64,000 bases of DNA, taken from contig JAGOJU010000007.1 of the NCBI GenBank assembly GCA_017994935.1, positions 46,826 to 110,825 on the forward strand. The letters are read 5' to 3'. The notes beneath the pieces were generated by a model. That model was not told the DNA's origin and made no database searches. It saw only the letters and a program-made list of their open reading frames with translations. This DNA comes from Opitutaceae bacterium (GTDB taxonomy: Bacteria > Verrucomicrobiota > Verrucomicrobiia > Opitutales > Opitutaceae). Shown in pieces: positions 56,483 through 64,000 of this stretch; the first letter of the stretch is position 1, and each line of letters opens with the position of its first letter. A program made the position numbers and the translations under genes.

Positions 56483-57553
56483 TCACGGCGTAAGCGTAAG
56501 AGGACGCACGAAATCACCAACGGTGGCGGAAGACGCATCACCACCTGTTCCCGCCATAAAGAGTCCCGAGGCCAAGGACTCCTCCACCTTGAGAATCTCG
56601 ATTGTGCCGATGGGCTGTTCTCTCCGGCTCAGCACCTGGCCGGTGTCGGGGTCCTTGATGACCTTGGCGGTGCGAAAGACCTGAAACCGGTCGCCCTGCT
56701 TGATGCCCGCCCGGGTGCCCGCGTTGATTGAATAGTCGGATCCTTCGACATCCACGATCCGGCCCTGCCACGGGCGTTTTTCGGCATTTGATGCGAACTG
56801 CACGACGGCCTGGGTGATCGCGCGCCGGCAGGCCTCACCCAAAGGAGTCTTCTTGAAAAAGTTGTTCCCCATGGAGAGGTTGTCCTTGCCGATGGAGAGG
56901 TCCCAGGAGGTTCCCCTGAGTTTTTCGGCAACCTTGTAGGTGGCGACGATCTGGCCGGAAGTTGTATCCACAATCCGGATATCCATGGCCACTTTTCCCT
57001 TGGTGAACTGCGGTCCAAGGCCCGCCTTGAGGCCGGACGGCAGCCCTGCAATCCCGATACTGAATCCCCCGCCGGAGTTGTCCGAACCAAATTCTGTGAT
57101 CGCTCCGTAGACCAGCAACTGAACCCCTGTGAGCTGACCCAGCTGAGGTCCGGTTGTCTCGGAAACCGCCCGCTGATTCTTGAGCTCCTGCTCGCTGAGC
57201 ACCTGGGAAAGGTAGGACCTTTCCACGACGATGAACTGATCCGATTCGCTGAGTGCGGATGCCAGCATGGCAGAGATCCCGCCACCGATATCCCAGTCGC
57301 CGAAGTTCTGTCTGAATGAGCCGATGCAATCGAATTTTCCAACGGCGACCACCCGTTTGGGACCGGCGAGCGGCTTGATGGGTTCGACGAGAATTTTCTC
57401 GGCAGCGGGTTCCGGTGCAGAGGCGGTTGCGTTCGTGCGCATGTCCGCGGATGGAGTCGGAGCAGAGGCGCAACCGGAGACGCAGATCAGGAGCGCTCCG
57501 CCGTGTATTGCGGCGAAAAACGTGTACAGGCGGAGGTGCCGTACCGGTTTCAT
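56483..57553 (-). CDS. CsgG-family outer-membrane lipoprotein
   Basis: 356-aa lipoprotein with lipobox VSGC (C28). The middle (about 60-230) is the CsgG/HfaB fold, as in IGGGISAMLASALSESDQFIVVERSYLSQVLSEQEL and TGVQLLVYGAITEFG. CsgG forms the oligomeric pore that exports curli subunits through the outer membrane. The C-terminal part (about 250-345, GTRAGIKQGDRFQVFRTAKVIKDPDTGQ-like) resembles the FlgT/curli-associated beta-domain. It ends 22 bp before the giant secreted protein, which it may export or anchor. The ATG at 57553 was chosen for the lipobox; a TATAAAT at about 57617-57623 is a -10 candidate. Confidence 0.85.
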   Translation of the reverse strand: MKPVRHLRLYTFFAAIHGGALLICVSGCASAPTPSADMRTNATASAPEPAAEKILVEPIKPLAGPKRVVAVGKFDCIGSFRQNFGDWDIGGGISAMLASALSESDQFIVVERSYLSQVLSEQELKNQRAVSETTGPQLGQLTGVQLLVYGAITEFGSDNSGGGFSIGIAGLPSGLKAGLGPQFTKGKVAMDIRIVDTTSGQIVATYKVAEKLRGTSWDLSIGKDNLSMGNNFFKKTPLGEACRRAITQAVVQFASNAEKRPWQGRIVDVEGSDYSINAGTRAGIKQGDRFQVFRTAKVIKDPDTGQVLSRREQPIGTIEILKVEESLASGLFMAGTGGDASSATVGDFVRPLTLTP

Positions 57554-57689
57554 GACGAGCAAGGGGGATGTGCGCTCAGGGGTGAGCGGGATGGCCGGAT
57601 GTATTTCCCTGTCCCATTTATATCGGCGGGGCAATATATTTTTCCCTGAATGCCGAATTTCGCGCCCGGACATGGGCAAGGGTTCCGAT

Positions 57690-58556
57690 TCAGGATCCGA
57701 TCGGATGCCAGGTTGTCTTGAATTCGAGCCAGTCGCGGATGGCGTAGAGGCTTTGAGCCGAGTCGGCCATCCAGTCAAAGTGGTCCTCGGCGGGGGAGAG
57801 TTTCACGCGTTTGATCGATTCGGCTGCGCCTGATTGCAGGAGCTTGCGCTCGTCGGCGCTGGCGGTGCCGCCGATGCCGCGAAGATGCTGGTGGGTGGCG
57901 AAGGTGGAAAGGAGCTCCTTCCGGTAGCCGGTGAGCAGGTTCACGACCCCGCCGGGGAGGTCGCTCGTTGCGAGCATTTCACCGAGGAGGATCGAGGGAT
58001 AGGGCTGGGATTCCGATGCCAGGGCGACCACGGCGTTGCCGCTGACGATGGCGGGTGCAAAAAGGGAAACGAGGGCGAGAAGCGGGGCTTCGTCCGGCGC
58101 GATCAGTCCGATGATTCCCATGGGCTCCGTGACCGTGAAGTTGAAATAGGGGCCCGACACAGGATTCACATTTCCGAGCACCTGCTCGTACTTGTCCGCC
58201 CAGCCGGCGTAGTGGATCAGGCGGTCCACCGCGGTGCCCACCTCGGCCCGTGCCGCCGCCGCTGCAGTGCCGCCGAGCATGATCGCATCCGCGAGTTCGG
58301 CGGTGCGTGCCTCGATCATTTCCGCGAGGCGATAGAGGATCTGGCCCCGATTGAAGGCGGTGCGACGGGCCCATCCCGCGCCCGCGCGTGCGGCGGCCTC
58401 CACCGCGTTGCGAAGATCCTTGCGGGTGCACTGCGGCACGTGCCCGACAAATGCGCCGCGGCTGTCCTTCAGGGGAAACGTGCGCCCGCTTTCCGAGCGA
58501 ATGAAGGCTCCGCCGACATAGACCTTGGGCGTCTTGGTGATGATCAGTCGTGCCAT
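57690..58556 (-). CDS. Short aldehyde dehydrogenase-like subunit without catalytic Cys
   Basis: 288-aa protein matching the N-terminal part of aldehyde dehydrogenases (about 60% of the normal length), with the cofactor-binding region but no nucleophile Cys segment. It lies 10 bp after a complete aldehyde dehydrogenase, and deoC comes next upstream. This split pair resembles the two halves of ALDH16-type enzymes, in which the second half is inactive and helps assembly. It is therefore not a recent truncation. The ATG at 58556 was chosen (frame open to 58640). Confidence 0.75.
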   Translation of the reverse strand: MARLIITKTPKVYVGGAFIRSESGRTFPLKDSRGAFVGHVPQCTRKDLRNAVEAAARAGAGWARRTAFNRGQILYRLAEMIEARTAELADAIMLGGTAAAAARAEVGTAVDRLIHYAGWADKYEQVLGNVNPVSGPYFNFTVTEPMGIIGLIAPDEAPLLALVSLFAPAIVSGNAVVALASESQPYPSILLGEMLATSDLPGGVVNLLTGYRKELLSTFATHQHLRGIGGTASADERKLLQSGAAESIKRVKLSPAEDHFDWMADSAQSLYAIRDWLEFKTTWHPIGS

Positions 58557-58566
58557 GGGATTGCCC

Positions 58567-60060
58567 TCAATGCAGTTGAACGTAGTCGGCGAGGCCGTGG
58601 CGCCCGCCCTCTCGGCCGAAACCGGACTCCTTGTATCCACCGAAGGGTGACGCCGGGTCGAAGCGGTTGTAGGTGTTTGCCCAAACGACTCCGGCCTTCA
58701 ATTCGGTGCTCATCTTCAGGATGCGCGACCCCTTGTCGGTCCAGACACCGGCGCTCAGTCCGTAGGCCGTATTGTTTGCCTTCTCAATGGCTTCCTCGAC
58801 GGTGCGGAACGTGAGGATCGACAGGACCGGGCCGAAGATTTCCTCGCGGGCCACCCTGTGACTCTGCTGCACACCGCTGAGGATGGTGGGACGGAAATAA
58901 AATCCCTTTTCCGGCAGCTTGCACGGAGGCTGGTAGAGCTCCGCACCGTCCTTGATGCCGATGTTCACGAGCCGGCGTATCTTGTCGAGCTGCTCGCGCG
59001 AATTGATCGCCCCGATGTCGGTGTTCTTGTCGATCGGGTCACCGATACGAAGGACACGGATGCGATTCTTGAGTTTGGCGAGCACAGCATCGGCGACGCC
59101 TTCCTGGACAAGCAGGCGCGATCCCGCGCAGCAGACGTGTCCCTGATTGAAGAAGATCCCGTTGACGACACCCTCGACTGCCTGGTCGATGGGCGCGTCC
59201 TCGAAGACGATGTTGGCTGCCTTGCCGCCGAGTTCGAGCGTGAGCTTTTTCCCGGAGCCTGCGGAGGCGCGCATGATTTTTTTCCCGACCTCGGTGGACC
59301 CCGTGAAGGCGATCTTGGCGGCGGCGGGGTGGTTGACCACGGCCGCTCCGACATCACCGGCTCCGGTGACGAAGTTGACCACGCCTGGGGGAAGATCCGC
59401 TTCCGCGAGGATCTCGGCGAGCTTGAGCGCCGTGATGGACGTGGTTTCGGCGGGTTTGAGCACCACCGTGTTTCCCGTGGCGAGCGCGGGAGCGAGCTTC
59501 CACGCGAGCATGAGCAGCGGGAAATTCCACGGGATCACCTGCCCGACCACGCCATGCGGTTTCCAGCCGCGCGCACCCGGAAAAGCGTACTCCAGCTTGT
59601 CCGCCCAGCCGGCGTGATAAAAGAAATGCGCCGCGGCCATGGGCACATCGAAGTCGCGCGACTCCTTGATCGGCTTGCCGCCATCGAGAGTCTCGGCAAC
59701 GGCGAACTCGCGGGCGCGGTCCTGGAGCAGCCGGGCAATCCGGTAAAGGTATTTGCCGCGGTCGCGGCCGTGGAGGCGTGCCCAGGAGGGAAATGCGCGT
59801 GACGCTGCGGCGTAGGCGAGATCGACGTCCGTGTTGTCGGCGAGGGCAATCTGGGCGAGAGTCTGCTCGTTGGCGGGATTGATGGTCGGAAAATACGCGC
59901 CTGCCACGGGAGCGGAGAATTTTCCGTCGATGAAAAGATCGTAGCGCTGCCGGAGCTTCGGATCCGCTGTCTCGGGCGCCGGATCGAACGTCCAGAGATC
60001 TCCGAAGCTGAGCTCCGGTGCGGGCCGGGTTGAACGTCTTGCGGCGGGGCGTGCGGGCAT
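58567..60060 (-). CDS. Aldehyde dehydrogenase (catalytic partner)
   Basis: 497-aa NAD(P)-dependent aldehyde dehydrogenase. The cofactor site is PWNFPLLMLAWKLAPALATGNTVVLKPAE, the general-base Glu is E276 (LELGGK), and the nucleophile is C310 in FNQGHVCCAGSR (His replaces the usual Gln before it). The C-terminal SPFGGYKESGFGREGG motif is intact. With deoC (acetaldehyde from deoxyribose 5-phosphate) directly upstream, it probably oxidises acetaldehyde. Start at 60060 is set by the ten-base gap to deoC; a frame to 60120 overlaps deoC. Confidence 0.9.
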   Translation of the reverse strand: MPARPAARRSTRPAPELSFGDLWTFDPAPETADPKLRQRYDLFIDGKFSAPVAGAYFPTINPANEQTLAQIALADNTDVDLAYAAASRAFPSWARLHGRDRGKYLYRIARLLQDRAREFAVAETLDGGKPIKESRDFDVPMAAAHFFYHAGWADKLEYAFPGARGWKPHGVVGQVIPWNFPLLMLAWKLAPALATGNTVVLKPAETTSITALKLAEILAEADLPPGVVNFVTGAGDVGAAVVNHPAAAKIAFTGSTEVGKKIMRASAGSGKKLTLELGGKAANIVFEDAPIDQAVEGVVNGIFFNQGHVCCAGSRLLVQEGVADAVLAKLKNRIRVLRIGDPIDKNTDIGAINSREQLDKIRRLVNIGIKDGAELYQPPCKLPEKGFYFRPTILSGVQQSHRVAREEIFGPVLSILTFRTVEEAIEKANNTAYGLSAGVWTDKGSRILKMSTELKAGVVWANTYNRFDPASPFGGYKESGFGREGGRHGLADYVQLH

Positions 60061-60070
60061 GGGGAAAGGA

Positions 60071-61030
60071 TCAGTAGCTTTCGGTGGCTTCGCTGAAGGC
60101 ATAGGGCGCCTGGTAGGCACCGGTCTTCTCCTTCACCAGTTGCCGGAGCAGATCATTGAGCAGGGAGGATGCGCCGAAGCGGTAGCGCGTGGGAGTGAGC
60201 CATGCGTCGCCGAGCGTTTCCTGTACGGCGACAAGAAATGCCAAGGCCTGTTTCGCGGTGCGGATTCCGCCCGCGGGTTTCATTCCGATGGCGATGTCAG
60301 TGTCCAGGTAGTGATCGCGGATTGCCTCGAGCATCACCTGGTTGTTGCCGAGGGTCGCATTGGAGGAGGTCTTGCCGGTGCTCGTCTTGATGAAATCGCC
60401 GGGGCGGATGACACGCATGGCGAGAAACGAGGCGGCACGGATGTTGTCGAAGGTCTCAAGCTCCCCTGTCTCCAGGATGACCTTGAGCGCACAGGACCCG
60501 CAGGCGTCGACGACTGCGCTGATTTCGTCCCGGACCCGCCCGAATTCGCCGGCGAGAAACGCCCCCCGGTTGATGACCATGTCGATTTCGTCAGCACCAT
60601 CGGACACGGCTGCGCGTACTTCGGCGAGGCGGGTCTTGAGAGGGGACTGGCCGCTTGGAAAGGCCGTGGCGACGGAGGCGATCTTTACCGGGGATGATTT
60701 GCCCAGGTGGCGGCGCGCGTGTCGGACCATGGCTGGATAGACACACACGGCTGCCACGGGCGGCAGTGAATCGAGCGACCTGCATTCATCCGGAGAAACA
60801 TGCGGGTTCAGGGCTTTTACGCAGAGTGCGGCGACCTTACCTGGAGTGTCCTTCCCTTCCAGCGTGGTCAGGTCCACCATGGAAACGGCCAGCTTCAAAC
60901 CGAAAACCTTCGAAGACTTCTTGATCGAGCGGGTGGCATACTTTGCGACCCTTTCCTCGATGCCGACCGCGTCGACAGAGCCGATTTCATCGAGGAGCCT
61001 GCGCGAGGCCGCAGATCCGGTGGAACTCAT
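60071..61030 (-). CDS. deoC: Deoxyribose-phosphate aldolase
   Basis: 319-aa class I aldolase that splits 2-deoxyribose 5-phosphate into acetaldehyde and glyceraldehyde 3-phosphate in nucleoside salvage. The Schiff-base lysine lies in FIKTSTGKTSSNATL and a second conserved lysine in GMKPAGGIR. Its 60-residue N-terminal extension makes it longer than E. coli DeoC (259 aa), as in eukaryote-like and actinobacterial forms. The ATG at 61030 was chosen. It is the first gene of a deoC-ALDH-ALDH operon. Confidence 0.92.
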   Translation of the reverse strand: MSSTGSAASRRLLDEIGSVDAVGIEERVAKYATRSIKKSSKVFGLKLAVSMVDLTTLEGKDTPGKVAALCVKALNPHVSPDECRSLDSLPPVAAVCVYPAMVRHARRHLGKSSPVKIASVATAFPSGQSPLKTRLAEVRAAVSDGADEIDMVINRGAFLAGEFGRVRDEISAVVDACGSCALKVILETGELETFDNIRAASFLAMRVIRPGDFIKTSTGKTSSNATLGNNQVMLEAIRDHYLDTDIAIGMKPAGGIRTAKQALAFLVAVQETLGDAWLTPTRYRFGASSLLNDLLRQLVKEKTGAYQAPYAFSEATESY

Positions 61031-61258
61031 GACGGCAGAACCTGCTTTCACCTCTGCGCATTCACAACGGAAATCTCGCGGCCGGGTGGGATCGTTCCCC
61101 CTGAATAACCGCATGACGGTCGACGAGTTGTGCACCTGTTCACAAGTTATTCAGAATCGGCCACCCGGATTGGACGCAATCCAACCCGTTTTCGTTCAAA
61201 AATTTCCGTAGTTCTACGGAACAATTCCAGCTTGTGGCGGAAGCCCGCACGCCTTTAC

Positions 61259-61495
61259 TTGACAGCAGTGGCTCATCCGGTTGCCAACCCCGACCCTGCT
61301 GCGCCGTGCAGCAAATCCCCGAAGCGGCGTTATGTCCTGCTCGTCGTGCTGGTATTGGCGCTGATCGGCGGAGGCATAACCCTGCTCGAAGGCGACTCGC
61401 GCATTGCGCTGCTGATCGGTTTTGCGCCCCTGCTCCTCGTTGGCCTGGTCTGCCTCTGTGATCCCTGCTGCAAGGGCAGGCATCATCACGACTGA
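61259..61495 (+). CDS. Small membrane protein with Cys/His tail
   Basis: About 78 residues: a basic N-terminal stretch (SPKRRY), two predicted membrane helices (about 24-45 and 52-70) and a tail rich in Cys and His (CLCDPCC...HHH). The tail could bind a metal, but no family is recognised. The start is uncertain (TTG at 61259 or GTG at 61268; a GTG at 61130 also keeps the frame). The stop codon overlaps the convergent purN gene by 10 bp. It is divergent from deoC. Confidence 0.55.
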   Translation: MTAVAHPVANPDPAAPCSKSPKRRYVLLVVLVLALIGGGITLLEGDSRIALLIGFAPLLLVGLVCLCDPCCKGRHHHD

Positions 61496-62058
61496 GAAAG
61501 TCGCGCGACGACTGCGGGCAGCAGCGCGTGTTCCGCTGCGTGCACCCTGGCTGTGAGCGACTCGACTGTATCGGAATTTTCGATACGAACGGCTGCCTGG
61601 TCGAGGATTGGACCGGCATCGACCTCGAGGGTGACCTGGTGCACGGTGCAGCCCGTGATCTTTACGCCGCGGCGGAATGCCTGGCCGATGGCGTCGAGTC
61701 CGGGAAAACTGGGAAGGAGGCTGGGGTGGAGATTGATGACCTTTCCCTCGAACGCGCGCAGGAATCCTGGTTTCAGTACGCGCATGAACCCTGCCAGCAC
61801 GATGAGGTCGGGGCGGCAGGAGGTGACGGCGCTGATGAAGCGCATTTCTCCATCACCCTCGAGTTTGGTTTTGAAGGGTGCCGGATCGATGAAGGACGCA
61901 GGCACATGGAAACGGGGTCCGAGTGCCAGGATGCCGGCGTCGGGTTTGTCCGAAAGGATTGCGACCACGCTGGCGCGACCGAGGCGGCCAGCCTGCTGGG
62001 CGAGCAGCAGAGCTTCAGCGTTCGAGCCGCGACCGGAACCAAGAATGACAACGCGCAT
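61486..62058 (-). CDS. purN: Phosphoribosylglycinamide formyltransferase
   Basis: 190-aa folate-dependent enzyme of purine synthesis that formylates GAR. The phosphate-binding [14 protein letters not shown], and the catalytic Asn109-His111 and Asp147 ([20 protein letters not shown]) are all in place. The length matches PurN (212 aa in E. coli) with a shorter C-terminus. It is followed upstream by an rfaE2-like gene on the same strand. Confidence 0.94.
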   Translation of the reverse strand: MRVVILGSGRGSNAEALLLAQQAGRLGRASVVAILSDKPDAGILALGPRFHVPASFIDPAPFKTKLEGDGEMRFISAVTSCRPDLIVLAGFMRVLKPGFLRAFEGKVINLHPSLLPSFPGLDAIGQAFRRGVKITGCTVHQVTLEVDAGPILDQAAVRIENSDTVESLTARVHAAEHALLPAVVARLSQS

Positions 62059-62083
62059 GGGAATTTGAGAATGGGAGGACGTC

Positions 62084-62602
62084 CTAGATTTCGCCCGCGG
62101 CCCTGATTTTTTCGATCAGGCGTGTCGTGCTGAAGCCGGGGAGAAAGGGAAGAAACGTGATGACTGCACCGACTTGTTGCAGGGCGGTGCGCTCGCCGGG
62201 GTCGAGTTTGTCCAGGGTGTAGTCGCCGGCCTTCGTGTAGACGTCCGGCTTTAGCGCCAGGATCTCCTCCGTCAGGCGCGGGGCGCGGAAGATCACGATG
62301 CCGCTGACGCATTCAAGCGCGCCTAGCGCGTAGGCGCGTTCGGCCTCCGTCTGCACGGGCCGGGCCGGTCCCTTGAGGACCTTTACGCTCGAATCGGCAT
62401 TGAGCGCAACGAACAGCGCGCTCCCCAAGGCGCGCGCCTGTCTCAGATACGAGAGATGTCCGGTGTGCAGAAGATCGAAGACTCCGTTCGTGAGAACGAG
62501 CTTCCTGCCCTCGTGCCTGAGTTTTTCCCGTTCGGCAATGGCCTGGGTAAGGGTGAAAAGTTTGGGGTTTTCGAGGGAGTTCACGCGGTCAGTGGCGGTC
62601 AT
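62084..62602 (-). CDS. Heptose 1-phosphate adenylyltransferase (RfaE2/HldE C-domain type)
   Basis: 172-aa nucleotidyltransferase of the cytidylyltransferase fold with the HTGH motif (H46 and H49, [14 protein letters not shown]) and [16 protein letters not shown]. It matches the stand-alone adenylyltransferase that makes ADP-heptose for lipopolysaccharide, where the kinase part is a separate protein. It ends 25 bp before purN. The HldA-type kinase is not in the window, so glycerol-3-phosphate or another substrate is possible. Confidence 0.83.
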   Translation of the reverse strand: MTATDRVNSLENPKLFTLTQAIAEREKLRHEGRKLVLTNGVFDLLHTGHLSYLRQARALGSALFVALNADSSVKVLKGPARPVQTEAERAYALGALECVSGIVIFRAPRLTEEILALKPDVYTKAGDYTLDKLDPGERTALQQVGAVITFLPFLPGFSTTRLIEKIRAAGEI

Positions 62603-63135
62603 GGGTCACTCCACCGTGCGCGCAAACCAGTAGTCCCTCACCGGGAGGGGCACGCTTCGTCGTGCCCGGTTTGAGGATCGGACACCGGTAACACGTGCGT
62701 GCACGGCGCTGGGATGGCGGAGCGGGACGGATGATGAGGCAAGCGGCGAATGCGAATGGGGTGGCGGTGTGGTGCAGGGGGCGAACCCGGGCACGACGAA
62801 GCGTGCGCAAGTGCCCAGGGTGCAAGCCAGTCGTTTTCCACCGTGCGCGTACAAACCGGCCGTCCCCCAACGGGCGTGCAAACCAGTTGTCCCCCAACGG
62901 GAGGGGCACGCTTCGTCGTGCCCGGTTTGAGGATCGGACACCGACAACACGTGCGTGCACGGCGCTGAGATGGCGGAGCGGGGAGGATGATGAGGCGAGC
63001 AGTGAATGCGAATGGGGTGGCGGTGTGGTGCAGAGGGCGAACCCGGGCACGACGAAGCGTGCCCCTCCCAGGGGGGATTGAGAAGTGCGTGCTGATGAGG
63101 ACACCGGTAACACGCGCCCTCCCTCGATGACGCCG
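62603..63135. repeat. Duplicated palindrome-bounded ~160-bp elements (copies IIIa and IIIb)
   Basis: No gene is seen in 533 bp. Two near-identical elements, 62648-62807 and 62904-63067, each run from GGGCACG-CTTCGT-CGTGCCC to the opposite form CCCGGGCACGACGAAGC. Their interiors share GCGAATGGGG and TGTGGTGCAG blocks, also found in copy I. Short AAACCAGT-type and CCCCCAACGGG-type repeats lie between and before them, so the region is a tandem duplication with a period of about 256 bp. It separates rfaE2-like (divergent-facing) from the adaptor gene. Confidence 0.85.
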
Positions 63136-63987
63136 CTAGTTGCCCACGCTTGCCAGGCCGGAGCCCTTGGCGCCGCCTGCGGGCTTGTCGTCGTTGGTCA
63201 CGAGCATGGCGGAAAGGCCGGCGACGGCGCGGTCGGACGGAGTGACCTCGATGATGATGCGGAAGGTTCCGGAAGTGGAATCGACGATGGGATCGATATG
63301 CAGGACGACGCCCTCGACCCGTGACTCGGCTTCCGGCGAGTTCTGCACCTGCAGGGCGACCTTCTGGCCTGGCGTGAAGCGTCCGAGAAGCGAATAATCC
63401 CCGAAAACGACGAAACGGAGGGAACTCGCGTCGACCACTCGGGCGATGGTTTCGAAACGTTCAACGGCCTCGCCGACGGATTTGACGGTCTTCAGGAAAA
63501 TGCCGTCGATGGGCGAGCGCAGGGTGCGGTTTTCGAGGCGGACCTCCGCGATCGCGAGCATGGCCCTGGCCTGGTCCACGCGGCTCTGCGTCACCTTGAG
63601 CAGAGAGCGGCTTTCCTCGAACTGTTTGTCGCTCGCGATCTTTTCCTTGAACAACGCGTCCATGCGGGCGAAGTCGTTCTTGGCGCGCTCGTAGTCAGCC
63701 TCCGTGCCTCGGAGCGATGCCTTTGCCTGCGCGACCTCCGCCTCCTCCTCCTGTGACTTGAGGCTCAGGATGGGCTGGCCGGTGGAGATGCGGCTTCCCT
63801 CCGGCACGAGTATTTTTTCGACAATGCCGGCGGCAGGCGAACTCAGTTTGATGTCGTATCGTGGCGCGAGGACGGAACGCAGGGATCCGCGGGAGACAAC
63901 GCTCCATGCATCGGTGCCTGTCTGGGCGCCGAGACCGGTGATGAAGGTGACTGAGAGGAAGAGGACGCCGGGAAAGGATCGCAGCAT
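63136..63987 (-). CDS. RND/MFP-type efflux periplasmic adaptor
   Basis: 283-aa membrane-fusion protein (HlyD/AcrA family), normally linking an inner-membrane pump to an outer-membrane channel. It has a signal peptide (about 1-21), a lipoyl-like half (VLAPRYDIKLSSPAAGIVEKILVPEGSRISTGQPIL), a coiled-coil hairpin (about 75-145, short) and beta-barrel regions. The next genes of the pump are outside the window (upstream, beyond 64 kb). The short hairpin suggests an efflux adaptor with a non-TolC-like partner. Confidence 0.85.
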   Translation of the reverse strand: MLRSFPGVLFLSVTFITGLGAQTGTDAWSVVSRGSLRSVLAPRYDIKLSSPAAGIVEKILVPEGSRISTGQPILSLKSQEEEAEVAQAKASLRGTEADYERAKNDFARMDALFKEKIASDKQFEESRSLLKVTQSRVDQARAMLAIAEVRLENRTLRSPIDGIFLKTVKSVGEAVERFETIARVVDASSLRFVVFGDYSLLGRFTPGQKVALQVQNSPEAESRVEGVVLHIDPIVDSTSGTFRIIIEVTPSDRAVAGLSAMLVTNDDKPAGGAKGSGLASVGN

Positions 63988-64000
63988 GACGAAGAGTGGG

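Noticed and set aside
54445..56731. Plus-strand frames (449 and 272 aa) opposite the Pro/Thr linkers
   Set aside because: Gly/Val-rich low complexity is just the complement of the Pro/Thr repeats.
57690..58556. Short aldehyde dehydrogenase as a degraded pseudogene
   Set aside because: It has no frameshift or internal stop, lies in tight operon spacing with an active partner, and matches the split ALDH16 pattern.

Overview
The window is GC-rich chromosomal DNA from a free-living, Gram-negative, polysaccharide- or sugar-acid-using bacterium. The best guess is Verrucomicrobiota, family Opitutaceae. Grounds are a Tat-exported Gfo/Idh/MocA oxidoreductase, a large TonB-dependent receptor, an exported sulfatase, UxaC with sugar-phosphate isomerase and oxidoreductase partners, a three-gene sdhCAB operon, few clear Shine-Dalgarno sites and a giant secreted protein. 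No rRNA or marker tree is available here, so the assignment is an inference.

Layout. 0-9 kb: ROK kinase, Tat oxidoreductase, MuiA-like protein, enolase-superfamily enzyme, gpsA and lysA. 9-20 kb: TPR protein, a vapBC toxin-antitoxin pair, a lipoprotein, sdhCAB (succinate:quinone oxidoreductase), a PaaK-like adenylating enzyme, a NUDIX hydrolase, a LysM protein and tRNA-Pro(TGG). 20-30 kb: an SMP-30 lactonase divergent from a TonB receptor, gamma-glutamyltransferase, trmB overlapping an RlmD/TrmA-type methyltransferase, a SpoU methyltransferase and threonine dehydratase. 30-34 kb: the tRNA-wobble pair mnmE-mnmG in a local GC dip; mnmG carries a perfect 16-bp parS-like palindrome. 34-42.6 kb: a sugar-catabolism run (TIM-barrel isomerase, uxaC, oxidoreductase, DEAD helicase, rhamnulokinase, sulfatase). 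42.6-57.6 kb: orphan P450, about ten degenerate 30-bp tandem repeats, then an 11.9-kb gene for a 3950-residue secreted protein, preceded in the same operon by a CsgG-family outer-membrane lipoprotein. 57.6-64 kb: two aldehyde dehydrogenases with deoC, a small membrane protein, purN, an rfaE2-like nucleotidyltransferase, duplicated palindrome-bounded repeats and an RND/HlyD adaptor.

The stand-out element is the csgG-giant gene pair at 44.6-57.6 kb. The giant product has a Sec signal, two Pro/Thr linkers, a long coiled-coil body, a novel-looking RxGxxG repeat block, a Gly/Ala-rich hydrophobic segment resembling the pre-toxin region of polymorphic toxins, and a C-terminal protein-kinase-like domain with all core catalytic residues. 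It looks like an export system for a kinase-tipped giant effector or adhesin. A second theme is an interspersed family of ~160-bp elements bounded by inverted GGCACG-CTTCGT-CGTGCC hairpins (1.4, 44.1 and 62.6-63.1 kb), with no RAYT-type transposase in the window.
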